64,000 bases of DNA from Sulfitobacter mediterraneus (lineage in GTDB: Bacteria; Pseudomonadota; Alphaproteobacteria; Rhodobacterales; Rhodobacteraceae): NCBI RefSeq assembly GCF_003054325.1, contig NZ_QBKU01000001.1, positions 310,001 through 374,000 of the forward strand, given 5' to 3'. A program made the translations under genes and the position numbers. Below the pieces are notes generated by a model, which searched no databases, was not told where the DNA came from, and saw only the letters and a program-made list of their open reading frames with translations. Positions within the stretch are counted from its first letter, which is position 1. The number at the start of each line of letters is the position of its first letter. Shown here in pieces: positions 44,120-53,595 of this stretch.

Positions 44120-45396
44120 GCGAACTGCCGATCCATCAGACGGGCAATCCGCGCGGCGCTGGCAAAACCATCCTCATGGAACCCGTGGCGGGTATAGGCG
44201 CCCGCGAACCAAGTGTTGTTTTGCCCCTGCAGATCACGCAACTGCTGTTGCGCGTTCAGGGCAGCGGTATCAAACACCGGATGGCGGAATGTTTTCTGGT
44301 CGTAGATCAATTCATCCGGCACCGGGTCGGAGGGGTTCAACGAGACGAACAGCGGGTCATTCTGCGGGATATTCTGGAGCCGGTTCATCCAGTACGTCAC
44401 GCCGATCGCCGGCTCTGGCCGCGTGGTATCGGCCTTGTAAACCCAGCTGGACCAAACCGATTTGCGGCGCGGCATCTGCGCCTCATCGCGGTGCAGGATC
44501 ATCTGGTTGTCCTGAAACCGGATCGCCGACAGGGCCGCCTGTTCCTGCGCTGTTGGCTGCTCCAGCAGACGCAATGTTTGATCGGGATGACAGGCAAAGA
44601 TGACCTGATCGAATGTTTCATCCGGCGCATCTGCGGTGCAAACCGTGCTTTCTACCGCGTTTCGGCGCACACCCTGTACAGGGGCATTGGTGCGCAAAAT
44701 CGCGCCGCGACCGCGCAGATGTTGCTCCAGACGGCGGATATATTCGATGCTGCCGCCATCTACTGTCCACCATTGGTGTTGTCCATGTGTGCTTAGCAAT
44801 GCGTGGTTGCGGAAAAACTGGATGAGGGCACGTGCCGGAAAAGACCGGATTTTTGCGGGCGGCGTTGACCAGATCGCACCACACAGCGGCATCAAATAGT
44901 AGCGCTGAAACCAATCGCCAAGCCTCAGATCATCCATGAACTCGCCAATGGTCAGCGAGGTCTCATCTGTCATCGCTTCGGCCTTTTTGTTGAACCGCAA
45001 AATGTCTCGCACCATGCGCGAGAACCCCGGCCGAAGCATATTGCGCGGCTGCGCCAAAAGCGCTGAAAGACTGTTGAGCCCATATTCGATCTTGCCGTCA
45101 TTGATCGACGCGCCAAAACTCATGTCACTTTTGGCGACAGGCACATCGAGATCCTGAAACATACGGGTCAGATGCGGATAATTGGCATAGTTGAAGACAA
45201 TAAAACCAGTATCGACCGGTTGATCCCCGTTCCGGCCTGCCATCACAGTCCGCGCGTGCCCGCCCAGTCGCGGCGCGGCCTCATAAAGAGTGACCGCATG
45301 ATGCGGCGACAGAAGATAAGCCGCAGCCAGTCCAGATATCCCTCCACCAATGATAGCGACACGTTGCGGGCGGATGGGAAGGGCATCAAATGACAT
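44116..45396 (-). CDS. FAD/NAD(P)-binding amine-oxidase-like protein (first gene of the stress operon)
   Basis: A 426-residue flavoprotein with the N-terminal FAD motif VAIIGGGISGLAAAYLL and the phytoene-desaturase/amine-oxidase style GGHARTV. GGAG lies 5 nt before the ATG. It begins only about 20 bases after the predicted start of transcription from the leftward RpoE-type promoter. With DUF1365 and cfa it forms the conserved cassette linked to modified membrane fatty acids made under singlet oxygen stress. Confidence 0.9.
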   Translation of the reverse strand: MSFDALPIRPQRVAIIGGGISGLAAAYLLSPHHAVTLYEAAPRLGGHARTVMAGRNGDQPVDTGFIVFNYANYPHLTRMFQDLDVPVAKSDMSFGASINDGKIEYGLNSLSALLAQPRNMLRPGFSRMVRDILRFNKKAEAMTDETSLTIGEFMDDLRLGDWFQRYYLMPLCGAIWSTPPAKIRSFPARALIQFFRNHALLSTHGQHQWWTVDGGSIEYIRRLEQHLRGRGAILRTNAPVQGVRRNAVESTVCTADAPDETFDQVIFACHPDQTLRLLEQPTAQEQAALSAIRFQDNQMILHRDEAQMPRRKSVWSSWVYKADTTRPEPAIGVTYWMNRLQNIPQNDPLFVSLNPSDPVPDELIYDQKTFRHPVFDTAALNAQQQLRDLQGQNNTWFAGAYTRHGFHEDGFASAARIARLMDRQFA

Positions 45397-45420
45397 GTAG
45401 GCTCCAGTGCTTATTCCCTA

Positions 45421-45450
45421 GTGTTACGAGGCGCAAAAAAAGTTGGATCA
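45421..45450 (-). promoter_or_regulatory. Leftward RpoE-type promoter
   Basis: On the minus strand TGATCC (complement of 45445-45450) is followed after exactly 18 nt by TAACAC (complement of 45421-45426). TGATCC at -35 is the known signature of the Rhodobacter-type RpoE that ChrR holds. It drives the five-gene operon ending in DUF2177 and mirrors the rightward promoter. Confidence 0.8.
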
Positions 45451-45454
45451 AAAA

Positions 45455-45484
45455 TGATCCGACTTTTATCGGCCCCCGTAATGA
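45455..45484 (+). promoter_or_regulatory. Rightward RpoE-type promoter for rpoE-chrR
   Basis: TGATCC (45455-45460) and TAATGA (45479-45484) are separated by 18 nt, the same geometry as the leftward promoter. The two -35 boxes lie 4 bases apart, back to back, inside the palindrome GGATCAAAAATGATCC. This predicts auto-regulation of rpoE-chrR. Confidence 0.8.
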
Positions 45485-45554
45485 GATTATGCTGATTGCG
45501 AGCCTAGATACCCCTCCCACGCTCAAACCGCCCCCGGCGCGGTTTGGAAAGGAC

Positions 45555-46121
45555 ATGACACAGGTGACGAAACCGTCCGCCCAAGTCTCTCCACAGACAA
45601 CGTGGATGCTATTGGTACGCGACCAACGCGACCGCGATGCCTTTGCGATGCTGTTTGATTATTTCGCACCGCGCCTGAAAGGTTTTATCATGCGGTCCGG
45701 CACCGGCACCGGGCAAGCCGAAGAGATTGTGCAAGAGGTCATGCTGACCGTCTGGCGCAAATCGGCGCAGTTCGATCCCGAGCGTGCGCAGGTTTCAGCA
45801 TGGATCTACCAGATCGCGCGCAACCGCCAGATCGACGTGATCCGCAAAGAAAACCGCCCCATGCCAGAAGAATTGGCCGAAGATCCCGAGACCGAGCCAG
45901 ATGCCGGTCAGATCCTCGCCGTAGAACAAGAGGCAGGGGCACTGAAAAAGGCGTTGTCGCTGCTCAAGCCCGACCAACGTGAAATCATTGAAAAAGCCTA
46001 TCTGGGGGAGCTGACCCATCAGGAGATCCGCACCCAGACGGGCCTACCGCTTGGCACAATCAAATCCCGGATCCGTCTGGGGCTGGAACGGTTGCGCCAT
46101 GAGCTTAAGGACATGCGTTAG
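45555..46121 (+). CDS. rpoE: ECF sigma factor RpoE (photooxidative stress, ChrR-controlled)
   Basis: A 188-residue group 4 sigma factor. Region 2 is visible in FAMLFDYFAPRLKGF and AEEIVQEVMLTVWRKSAQFDP; region 4 in LPLGTIKSRIRLGLERLRHEL. The longest open frame starts upstream of the predicted promoter, so its first residues cannot be made from it. I chose ATG 45555, just after GGAAAGG and 70 bases downstream of the -10 box; a GTG at 45564 is an alternative. It abuts chrR, its expected anti-sigma factor. Homologues respond to singlet oxygen. Confidence 0.93.
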   Translation: MTQVTKPSAQVSPQTTWMLLVRDQRDRDAFAMLFDYFAPRLKGFIMRSGTGTGQAEEIVQEVMLTVWRKSAQFDPERAQVSAWIYQIARNRQIDVIRKENRPMPEELAEDPETEPDAGQILAVEQEAGALKKALSLLKPDQREIIEKAYLGELTHQEIRTQTGLPLGTIKSRIRLGLERLRHELKDMR

Positions 46122-46757
46122 ATGACCGCAATCAATCACCATATCTCCGACGATCTGCTTGCGGCCTATGCCGCTGGAACGTTGCCCCATCCTTATGCCG
46201 TGGTCGTGGCCGCGCATATTTCGCTGTGCCTCGACTGCCGCGCAGGTTTCGAGGCGCATCAGATGGCGGGCGGCGCCCTACTTGAAGCCGCGAACAGCGA
46301 AGCTGTCTCGGGCAATCTGAAGAACAGCACTCTGGCCCTGCTGGACGCCCCCGCACCGGTCGAAAAGACCTATGCACGGTCCGGCGTCTATCCCGGCCCT
46401 GTCATGGAGGCGCTCAAGGGTAAGCCGCCACGGTGGAAATCATTGGGCCTTGGCGTGCGGCAATGCATCCTGTCCGGTGATCGCGAGGGATCTGTGCGAT
46501 TGCTCTATATCCCGCCCGGACAAGCGGTGCCTGATCATTCGCACAATGGGTTGGAGTTGACGCTGGTTCTTCAGGGCAGCTTCAGCGATGAAACCGGGCG
46601 CTTCGGCGTTGGCGACCTTGAGATCGCCGATCAGGATCTGGAGCATACTCCAATTGCGGATGCCGGCCCGCCTTGTATCTGTCTCGCCGCAACGGATGCT
46701 CCTTTGCGTTTCAACGCGCTGTTGCCAAGATTGTTGCAGCCACTGTTCAAGATCTGA
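46122..46757 (+). CDS. chrR: ChrR-type zinc anti-sigma factor with C-terminal cupin
   Basis: A 211-residue two-domain anti-sigma factor. The N-terminal zinc (ZAS) ligands are present: a histidine at 6 or 7, H32, C36 and C39 in HISLCLDC. The C-terminal cupin keeps its metal motif (DHSHNGLE) and a later histidine (LEHTP). It sequesters RpoE until singlet oxygen triggers release. Its ATG follows the rpoE stop codon with no gap, securing balanced production. Confidence 0.94.
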   Translation: MTAINHHISDDLLAAYAAGTLPHPYAVVVAAHISLCLDCRAGFEAHQMAGGALLEAANSEAVSGNLKNSTLALLDAPAPVEKTYARSGVYPGPVMEALKGKPPRWKSLGLGVRQCILSGDREGSVRLLYIPPGQAVPDHSHNGLELTLVLQGSFSDETGRFGVGDLEIADQDLEHTPIADAGPPCICLAATDAPLRFNALLPRLLQPLFKI

Positions 46758-46791
46758 TCGGTTTTCGCAGTCGTTGACTCGATGTCGCCAA

Positions 46792-46821
46792 CCGCTTGCC
46801 CTTCGCCGGAGGTGCAAGCGG
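46792..46821. other. Stem-loop downstream of chrR
   Basis: CCGCTTGC (46792-46799) pairs perfectly with GCAAGCGG (46814-46821) around a 14-nt loop, 35 bases beyond chrR. No U tract follows, so it could be a weak terminator or an RNA-stability element. The rest of 46758-46967 shows no gene. Confidence 0.35.
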
Positions 46822-46967
46822 ATGCGGCGTAAGCTCAGTTTGCCAAAACAACTCACACGGTCAAAAGCGCCAACCGCTCAAAAGGGCGCAGACGAATCGC
46901 GCGCGCCGCTCGACCCGCGACCAAATTGGGTGGTTTCACCAACCCCTTGATACTTTTCGGATTTCAG

Positions 46968-47043
46968 TGGTGAGCCGTGCAGGATTCGAACCTGCGACCC
47001 ACTGATTAAAAGTCAGTTGCTCTACCAACTGAGCTAACGGCCC
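46968..47043 (-). tRNA. tRNA-Lys (anticodon UUU)
   Basis: A complete cloverleaf with encoded CCA on the minus strand. The acceptor GGGCCGT pairs with ACGGCTC (one G-U), the D stem is GCTC/GAGC, the anticodon stem ACTGA/TCAGT with loop CTTTTAA, and the T arm GCAGG-TTCGAAT-CCTGC. Confidence 0.97.
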
Positions 47044-47147
47044 ACTGGGCGGGTATCTAGAAAGCTAGAGGGGCAGGGTCAAGCCCAAAAACAGGAAAAT
47101 GCCTGGACATGCTGGATTACTTCGCGGCGCATCGTTATATGCGCCGA

Positions 47148-47981
47148 ATGTGCTCTGAAAACACCGATAATCTGCCCTTCATGAAGATGCACGGGCTTGG
47201 CAACGACTTTGTCGTTGTGGATGCGCGTGCGCAAGCGCATGAGATCACACCCGAAATCGCCAAGGGAATCGGTCATCGGCACTTTGGCGTGGGATTCGAC
47301 CAGCTTGCCGTTATCACCAAGGGCAAAGGCGATGCGCATCTGACCTTTTTCAATTCAGACGGTTCACTGTCTGCCGCTTGCGGGAACGCCACACGCTGCA
47401 TTGCGCGGTTCATCATGGACGAGACCGGGAAATCCGACCTTCACCTGACCACGGATCGCGGCGATCTGGCGGCCAAGGATGCGGGCAACGGGTTGACCTC
47501 TGTCAATATGGGCCAGCCACAGCTGGACTGGGCCGAAGTGCCATTGTCCGAGCAAATGGATACGCTGACCCTGCCTATTGATGGCAGCCCGACCGCCACG
47601 GGCATGGGCAATCCGCATTGCACCTTCTTTGTCGATGACGTGATGGCCGCAAACCTCGAAGAGATCGGCCCGCGGATCGAACATCACCCGCTTTATCCCC
47701 AACGCACCAACGTGCAGATTGCGCAAGTCATTGGCCCCGATCACATCCGCATGCGGGTCTGGGAACGCGGGGTTGGTGTGACACTGGCCTCTGGCTCTTC
47801 CTCCTGCGCCACGGCCGTTGCTGCGGCCCGGCGGGGACTGACAGGGCGACAGGTGCGCATTGATCTGGATGGCGGTACCTTGCATCTGAACTGGGCCGAG
47901 GATGGTGTCTGGATGACCGGACCGACCTCACATGTATTCAGTGGCGTCTTTACTGCTGACTTTCTGGACAGCCTGAAATGA
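47148..47981 (+). CDS. dapF: Diaminopimelate epimerase
   Basis: A 277-residue PLP-independent epimerase converting LL- to meso-diaminopimelate for lysine and peptidoglycan. Landmarks are MKMHGLGNDFVVVD, the first active-site cysteine in SAACGNATRC and the second in SGSSSCATAVA. Several in-frame ATGs precede it; 47148 gives the short leader usual in relatives, but no start has a good Shine-Dalgarno. It overlaps mtaB (ATGA). Confidence 0.94.
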   Translation: MCSENTDNLPFMKMHGLGNDFVVVDARAQAHEITPEIAKGIGHRHFGVGFDQLAVITKGKGDAHLTFFNSDGSLSAACGNATRCIARFIMDETGKSDLHLTTDRGDLAAKDAGNGLTSVNMGQPQLDWAEVPLSEQMDTLTLPIDGSPTATGMGNPHCTFFVDDVMAANLEEIGPRIEHHPLYPQRTNVQIAQVIGPDHIRMRVWERGVGVTLASGSSSCATAVAAARRGLTGRQVRIDLDGGTLHLNWAEDGVWMTGPTSHVFSGVFTADFLDSLK

Positions 47982-49234
47982 AACCCCCCGTATTTTCCAA
48001 TCACGGTTGCCGCCTCAATGCCTATGAGGTGGAGGCGATGAAGGATCTTGCCGGGCAGGCCGGGCTGGAGAACGCGATTGTCGTCAACACCTGCGCCGTC
48101 ACCGCAGAGGCCGTGCGCAAAGGGCGCCAAGACATCCGCAAGCTGCGCAAGGCCCATCCAGAGGCCCGCCTGATCGTCACAGGCTGCGCCGCACAGACCG
48201 AGCCGGACACCTTTGCCAAGATGGATGAGGTCGATGCCGTGATCGGCAACACCGAAAAGATGCGTCCCGATACATGGCAAGGGCTGGCGGCAGATTTTAT
48301 CGGCGAAACAGAGGCGGTTCAGGTCGATGACATCATGTCGGTCACTGAAACCGCCGGACATCTGATTGACGGGTTCGGCACCCGCAGCCGCGCCTATGTG
48401 CAGGTCCAGAACGGCTGTGACCATCGCTGCACCTTCTGCATCATTCCTTATGGCCGCGGCAATTCCCGCTCTGTCCCGGCGGGTGTTGTTGTGGATCAGA
48501 TCAAGCGTTTGGTGGGCAAAGGTTTTAACGAGGTCGTGCTAACAGGCGTTGATCTGACCTCTTGGGGGGCTGATCTGCCCGCAACACCCAAGCTGGGTGA
48601 TCTGGTCATGCGCATCTTGCGGCTGGTGCCGGACCTGCCCCGCCTGCGGATCAGTTCAATCGACAGTATCGAGGTCGATGAAAACCTGATGCAAGCCATT
48701 GCAACAGAGCCGCGTTTGATGCCGCACCTGCATTTGTCGTTACAGCATGGCGATGACATGATCCTCAAACGGATGAAGCGGCGGCACCTTCGCGATGATG
48801 CCATCCGGTTCACGGAAGAGGCCAAACGCCTACGCCCGGATATGACCTTTGGCGCTGATATCATCGCCGGTTTCCCCACGGAAACAGACGCCCATTTTGA
48901 GAACTCGCTGAAGCTGGTCAAAGACTGTGATCTGACATGGCTGCATGTGTTCCCCTATTCAAAAAGGGATGGCACACCGGCCGCAAAGATTCCAAATCAG
49001 GTGAACGGGACAGTGATCAAAACCCGTGCGGCGCAATTGCGAGCCGCGGGCGATGCACAGGTGCAGCGGCACTTGCAGGCGCAGATCGGCAAGACCCATC
49101 GCATATTGATGGAAAACCCGACCATGGGCCGGACAGAGCAGTTTACCGAGGTGACTTTCACGAAACCGCAGACCGAAGGACAGATCGTCACCACTGCTAT
49201 CCTCGGGCAATCCGGCAACCAACTCACCGTCTGA
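47978..49234 (+). CDS. mtaB: tRNA t6A37 methylthiotransferase
   Basis: A 418-residue radical-SAM enzyme that adds a methylthio group to t6A37 of tRNA. The N-terminal cluster cysteines are in NHGCRLN, VNTCAV and VTGCAAQ; the radical-SAM triad is in CDHRCTFCIIPYG. The dapF overlap (ATGA) is a common alphaproteobacterial arrangement. The C-terminal part has only a short TRAM-like tail. Confidence 0.93.
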   Translation: MKPPVFSNHGCRLNAYEVEAMKDLAGQAGLENAIVVNTCAVTAEAVRKGRQDIRKLRKAHPEARLIVTGCAAQTEPDTFAKMDEVDAVIGNTEKMRPDTWQGLAADFIGETEAVQVDDIMSVTETAGHLIDGFGTRSRAYVQVQNGCDHRCTFCIIPYGRGNSRSVPAGVVVDQIKRLVGKGFNEVVLTGVDLTSWGADLPATPKLGDLVMRILRLVPDLPRLRISSIDSIEVDENLMQAIATEPRLMPHLHLSLQHGDDMILKRMKRRHLRDDAIRFTEEAKRLRPDMTFGADIIAGFPTETDAHFENSLKLVKDCDLTWLHVFPYSKRDGTPAAKIPNQVNGTVIKTRAAQLRAAGDAQVQRHLQAQIGKTHRILMENPTMGRTEQFTEVTFTKPQTEGQIVTTAILGQSGNQLTV

Positions 49235-49277
49235 ACCCTTTGAAAAGTTCGGGCGCGTTTCTTTAGATACATCACAA

Positions 49278-49309
49278 AAAAGCCTCCGCAGTTCCCTGCG
49301 GAGGCTTTT
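49278..49309. terminator. Strong bidirectional rho-independent terminator
   Basis: A perfect 14-bp stem (AAAAGCCTCCGCAG / CTGCGGAGGCTTTT) with a TTCC loop. Flanking A and T runs make it work on both strands. It separates the convergent mtaB and petC transcripts. Confidence 0.93.
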
Positions 49310-49329
49310 GAATTCCGGCTTAGGCCAGC

Positions 49330-50121
49330 TTAGTCGCGGTTTTTGTATTTCACCGGTGCCCAAAGGCGTTTGTTGGTCAGATACAACAGAACCGAAAGCA
49401 GGGTCAGGAACAGCACACCGGCAAAACCGGCTTGCTTGCGCGCCATCATCTTGGGTTCAGCTGTCCACATCAAGAAAGCGGATACATCTTCCGACAGGTG
49501 ATGCAGATCGTTGGCATGGCCATCGACAAATTCGACCGATTCATCATCCAGCGGTGGCGCCATTGCGATCCAGCCACCAGGGAATGCGGTGTTCTCGTAG
49601 AAGGTCACACCGGCCTGTTCCTTGGTCTCACCGGTATAGCCGTTCAGCAGGGCCGCGATGTATTCGGCGCCGCCCATACCTTTGAAGAACTGGTTGATGC
49701 CAAGGCCGTAGGGGCCATGAAAACCGGCCCGCTTTTTCGCCATCAGCGACAGGTCAGGTGCCGTTTCCAGATTGGATTCCGGGAAGTGGTCCACGGGTGT
49801 TGCTTCACGGAAATCATCGAGATCGGCGTCAAACACTTCGAACTGTTTGGCATATTCGATGACCTGATCTTCGGGCAGCTGTGGGCCGCCGTCGTCACCA
49901 AGGGTCCGGATCGCCACGTATTTCAGGCCGTGGCAGGCCGCACAGACCTCAGTGTAGATCTGCAAACCGCGTTGAAGCTGGTTCACATCATAGGCACCAA
50001 AAGGGCCGTCAAACGAGAAATCGATGTTCTCGATGTGCTGCTCACCACCACCGGCGGCCATTGCGCCGGAAGTGCCAAGGCCAAGCGCAACAAGCGCGGA
50101 CAGGGTCAGTTTCTTGATCAT
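49330..50121 (-). CDS. petC: Cytochrome c1 of the bc1 complex
   Basis: A 263-residue haem subunit of ubiquinol:cytochrome c reductase. It has a signal peptide ([18 protein letters not shown]), the haem motif CAACH in [13 protein letters not shown], a distal methionine region (GWIAMAPPL) and one C-terminal membrane anchor ([15 protein letters not shown]). I prefer ATG 50121, 7 nt after AAGGA; 50127 is also possible. Last gene of petABC. Confidence 0.95.
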   Translation of the reverse strand: MIKKLTLSALVALGLGTSGAMAAGGGEQHIENIDFSFDGPFGAYDVNQLQRGLQIYTEVCAACHGLKYVAIRTLGDDGGPQLPEDQVIEYAKQFEVFDADLDDFREATPVDHFPESNLETAPDLSLMAKKRAGFHGPYGLGINQFFKGMGGAEYIAALLNGYTGETKEQAGVTFYENTAFPGGWIAMAPPLDDESVEFVDGHANDLHHLSEDVSAFLMWTAEPKMMARKQAGFAGVLFLTLLSVLLYLTNKRLWAPVKYKNRD

Positions 50122-50132
50122 TGTCATGTCCT

Positions 50133-51473
50133 TCACTCCGCCGGGTTGGCCGCTGCGTCAGCATCGGCTTTGTGGGCGTAATGTGCATCGAAATCTTCTT
50201 CGATGGTTGCCGGTTGCGGCAGAGGTTTCTCGATAACCCCAAGCAGCGGCAGGATCACCAGGAAGTAGGCGAACCAATAGGCCGACGCAATGAGCGAGAA
50301 GCTCGCGTAGGGTTCTTCGGCCGGCATCGCACCCAGCCACATCAGGGCGAAGAAGTCGATCACCAGCAGGGCAAACCACCATTTGAACATTGGGCGATAG
50401 CGGCCCGAACGTACGCTGGATGTGTCCAGCCATGGCACCAGCGCCATCACGGCAATCGCACCAAACATCGCCAGAACACCAAAGAATTTCGCGTCGATAA
50501 TACCGCCGGTCACGAATGACGCGATCTGAACAACCCAAACCTCAGAGGTGAACGCCCGCAGGATCGCGTAGAAGGGCAAGAAATACCATTCCGGCACGAT
50601 GTGCGCAGGTGTCGCCAGGGCGTTTGCCTCGATGTAGTTATCGGGGTGGCCCAGATAGTTTGGCATAAAGCCGACGATGGCAAAGAACACCGCGAGGATC
50701 ACTGCAAGTGCGAACAGATCCTTGATCACGAAGTAAGGCCAGAACGGCAGCGTGTCTTTCTCTGCTTCTTCCTTTGAGCCGCGGCGGACTTCAACACCTG
50801 TTGGGTTGTTGTTGCCGGTGCTGTGGAAGGCCCAGATGTGAACCGCAACAAGCGCGGCAATCACGAAAGGCAGCAGATAGTGCAAGCTGAAGAAACGGTT
50901 CAGCGTGGCGTTGTCTACCGCAGGTCCGCCCAGCAGGAATGTTTGCAGGCTTTCACCCACGAACGGGATCGCGCCAAACAGGCCGGTGATCACAGTCGCG
51001 CCCCAAAAGGACATCTGACCCCATGGCAGAACGTAACCCATGAAACCGGTTGCCATCATAAGCAGATAGATCAGCATACCGATGATCCATGTGATCTCGC
51101 GCGGGGCTTTGTAAGACCCGTAATAGAGACCGCGGAAGATATGCGCATAGACCGCAACAAAGAACAGCGATGCGCCGTTCATGTGCAGGTACCGCAGCAT
51201 ATAGCCGCCGTTCACGTTGCGCATGATGTGTTCAACAGACGAAAACGCCAGATCGACATGCGGCGTGTAGTGCATAACCAGAACGATACCGGTGACGATC
51301 TGAAGCGCCAGACAGAACGTCAGCACAATACCCCAGATCCACATCCAGTTCAGGTTCTTGGGTGTGGGGATCATCAATGTATCATAGAGCAGGCCAACGA
51401 TGGGCAGGCGGCTGTGCAGCCACTTTTCGCCGTTTGACTTTGGCTCGTAATGGTCGTGAGGAATTCCAGACAT
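50133..51473 (-). CDS. petB: Cytochrome b of the bc1 complex
   Basis: A 446-residue integral membrane subunit that oxidises ubiquinol. The haem-binding histidines are spaced normally: HYTPH and [10 protein letters not shown] in helix B, then HYLLPF and HIWAFHSTG in helix D. The Qo-site motif PEWY is present in [14 protein letters not shown] family C-terminal extension ([18 protein letters not shown]) ends it. Lies 12 bases after petA. Confidence 0.97.
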   Translation of the reverse strand: MSGIPHDHYEPKSNGEKWLHSRLPIVGLLYDTLMIPTPKNLNWMWIWGIVLTFCLALQIVTGIVLVMHYTPHVDLAFSSVEHIMRNVNGGYMLRYLHMNGASLFFVAVYAHIFRGLYYGSYKAPREITWIIGMLIYLLMMATGFMGYVLPWGQMSFWGATVITGLFGAIPFVGESLQTFLLGGPAVDNATLNRFFSLHYLLPFVIAALVAVHIWAFHSTGNNNPTGVEVRRGSKEEAEKDTLPFWPYFVIKDLFALAVILAVFFAIVGFMPNYLGHPDNYIEANALATPAHIVPEWYFLPFYAILRAFTSEVWVVQIASFVTGGIIDAKFFGVLAMFGAIAVMALVPWLDTSSVRSGRYRPMFKWWFALLVIDFFALMWLGAMPAEEPYASFSLIASAYWFAYFLVILPLLGVIEKPLPQPATIEEDFDAHYAHKADADAAANPAE

Positions 51474-51485
51474 TGGTGTGCTCCC

Positions 51486-52043
51486 TTAACCCAGTTTGAT
51501 CGTGGTTTCATCCACGAATTCAGCGACAGGCACCGGCAGGTTGGTCGGCGCTGGCCCTTTGCGGATACGGCCCGCGGTGTCGTAGTGTGAACCGTGGCAG
51601 GGGCAGAACCAGCCGCCAAAGTCACCGGCATCGCCCAAAGGCACACAGCCAAGGTGCGTACACACACCCATCATCACCAACCATTCGCCCGCTTCATCCA
51701 GCGTGCGGTTCTCGTCGGACGCATCCACGGAACCGAGGTTGTCGTTCTGCGCCACAGGATCGGGCAAGTCAGCCAACGCAACGGCGCGGGCTTCGTCGAT
51801 CTCTTCTTGGGTACGGCGACGGATGAAAACCGGTTTACCGAGCCACTTCACAGTCAGCTGGGTGCCGGGTTCAACATCAGCAACATCCACACGAATAGAG
51901 GACAGCGCCAGAACGTCAGCAGATGGATTCATCTGATTGACAAGCGGCCAGGCAACAGCCCCGGCGGCTACGGCACCGGTTCCGGCGGTTGCGTAATACA
52001 GGAAATCCCTCCGGGTGCCTGCGTGATCATCTGCTTGGGACAC
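51486..52043 (-). CDS. petA: Rieske iron-sulfur protein of the bc1 complex
   Basis: A 185-residue protein with a Tat-like N-terminus ([12 protein letters not shown]), one membrane helix, and the Rieske cluster motifs CTHLGCVP and [10 protein letters not shown] chose GTG at 52041-52043, 7 nt after GGAG, because the product then begins exactly as the family does. A TTG eight codons earlier is unlikely. First gene of petABC. Confidence 0.95.
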   Translation of the reverse strand: MSQADDHAGTRRDFLYYATAGTGAVAAGAVAWPLVNQMNPSADVLALSSIRVDVADVEPGTQLTVKWLGKPVFIRRRTQEEIDEARAVALADLPDPVAQNDNLGSVDASDENRTLDEAGEWLVMMGVCTHLGCVPLGDAGDFGGWFCPCHGSHYDTAGRIRKGPAPTNLPVPVAEFVDETTIKLG

Positions 52044-52217
52044 GGGTTTACTCCACTTCTCGGCCAAAACGGGCCATCAGACATAGAGGCGGCGCGAATG
52101 CGCCACCTGACTTCAAGCGGTATCTAACGGGCCAAAGCGAGTCCGTCCAGATGGCAATGCCGCGCAAAGGGTCGCAGTTTGCCGAAGAAACCGGAAAAAT
52201 AGCCGTTTGAGCAAAAA

Positions 52218-52829
52218 TTAACCCGCTGGCGGAACAGTTGCCTGCATCGAAGGGCGCGAATCAAAGCTTTCGTACCATGCGGCCAATGCATCATTGCCTT
52301 TGCGCCAACCACGCGCGTCCAAACGGAAATCCACATAGCCAAGCGCACAGCCAACCGCGATCTGCCCGATATTCATCGGCGCGGACAGCTGGCTCATCCA
52401 ACGTGTGTTCAATGCAGCACAGGCGCGTTCAATTTTGCCCCATTGCCCCTCAACCCAAGCATCCATGCGGATCTCTTCGGGACGCAAGCGCGTTTCATAG
52501 ACCATCAACAACGCGGCATCGAGAATCCCGTCCGCCGTCGCTTCAAGTGTCAGAAGATCCCAATGCGCCGCGCCGCTGCCGTAAAGGCCCGCCTTTGCGC
52601 GATCGTCCAGATAGGCGCAAATCACCCGGCTGTCATAAATAGCTGGGCCATCTGCCCGTTCCAGCGCGGGCACTTTGCCCAGCGGGTTTTGCGGCAACAG
52701 CCCCGGTGCCGGGGCCAAGGGTGTGCCATGTTGTTCTTCCAGCGTGACATCATCAAGCTGCCCGGTTTCGTGTAGCAAAACCATGATTTTGCGCACATAG
52801 GGAGAGGTCGGCGAATAGGCGAGTTTCAT
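52218..52829 (-). CDS. Glutathione S-transferase family protein
   Basis: A 203-residue GST: thioredoxin-like N-terminal domain (SPTSPYVRKIMVLLHETG, with NPLGKVPALE marking the glutathione site) and a helical C-terminal domain. GGAG stands 6 nt before the ATG at 52829. Likely detoxifies electrophiles; stands upstream of none of its neighbours in an obvious operon. Confidence 0.92.
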   Translation of the reverse strand: MKLAYSPTSPYVRKIMVLLHETGQLDDVTLEEQHGTPLAPAPGLLPQNPLGKVPALERADGPAIYDSRVICAYLDDRAKAGLYGSGAAHWDLLTLEATADGILDAALLMVYETRLRPEEIRMDAWVEGQWGKIERACAALNTRWMSQLSAPMNIGQIAVGCALGYVDFRLDARGWRKGNDALAAWYESFDSRPSMQATVPPAG

Positions 52830-52901
52830 GCAGGTCTCCTGAACTGATCGCTCAAGTATTGCCCCGCATTTCCTTGGGCGCAATCACTGCATTGTACCAA
52901 A

Positions 52902-53525
52902 TCAGTCCTTCGAGACGCCGCGCATCAGGGCACCAATGACATGGGCCTCCGATCCAAACCCATAAGCCTCGATCTGGCCTGCGGCGGCATCACGCACCGC
53001 ATCGGGCTTGTTCTGGCCCAGCTTCCATGTGCCATCAACAGCCGTCACCTTGATCCGGCAAGGCACGATCATACGCATCATCTTTTCAAGCGCATCCGGT
53101 GTCATCTTGGTGGTTTTCCATGGCGGTTTGGGCAGAAGGCGATCCTCATAAAAGGCCGATTGCCGATCGAGGAGCGCCAGCAATTCCTCTTGCGGTCGCC
53201 GCTCAAGAACCCCCGTCAGATGCACAGCAACATAATTCCAGGTCGGCACCTGATCTGCCACCTCGTACCAATCGGGCGACACATAGGTATCTGCGCCAGA
53301 CACCGCCAAAGTCACAGGCACCGGTTCCTTCAAGGCGCGGGCAATCGGGTTGGACCGCACCAAATGTAGATCCGCAACCGCCCCATCATGGGACAGCAAG
53401 AAAGGAATATGGCTCAGCATGGGCGCATCCGCACCCTGTGCCGCCAAAACGCCAAAGCCCCGCTCGCGGGCAAATGCAACGTTTCGTGCATCGTCGGCAT
53501 CATGAAATATCGGATTGGGGTGCAT
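52902..53525 (-). CDS. PaiB-type FMN-binding protein
   Basis: A 207-residue member of the PaiB family (FMN-binding split barrel). PaiB in Bacillus is described as a negative regulator of protease genes, but many relatives are flavin-binding proteins of unknown role. Landmarks are LSHIPFLL, HLVRSNPIARAL and VPTWNYVAVHLTG. ATG 53525 gives the family start (MHPNP). It diverges from the FMN-riboswitch/ribH2 unit, an apt place for an FMN-binding protein. Confidence 0.87.
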   Translation of the reverse strand: MHPNPIFHDADDARNVAFARERGFGVLAAQGADAPMLSHIPFLLSHDGAVADLHLVRSNPIARALKEPVPVTLAVSGADTYVSPDWYEVADQVPTWNYVAVHLTGVLERRPQEELLALLDRQSAFYEDRLLPKPPWKTTKMTPDALEKMMRMIVPCRIKVTAVDGTWKLGQNKPDAVRDAAAGQIEAYGFGSEAHVIGALMRGVSKD

Positions 53526-53595
53526 GGCGCGTACCTTTTCAAATCTCTCATTTTCGCTCTTGCAGAGTTTTGCACGACATTGCAACGTGGCGCCA

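Noticed and set aside
45390..45554. A longer RpoE reading frame beginning at 45390
   Set aside because: It starts upstream of the predicted promoter and even overlaps the first codons of the divergent gene; family similarity begins after 45555.
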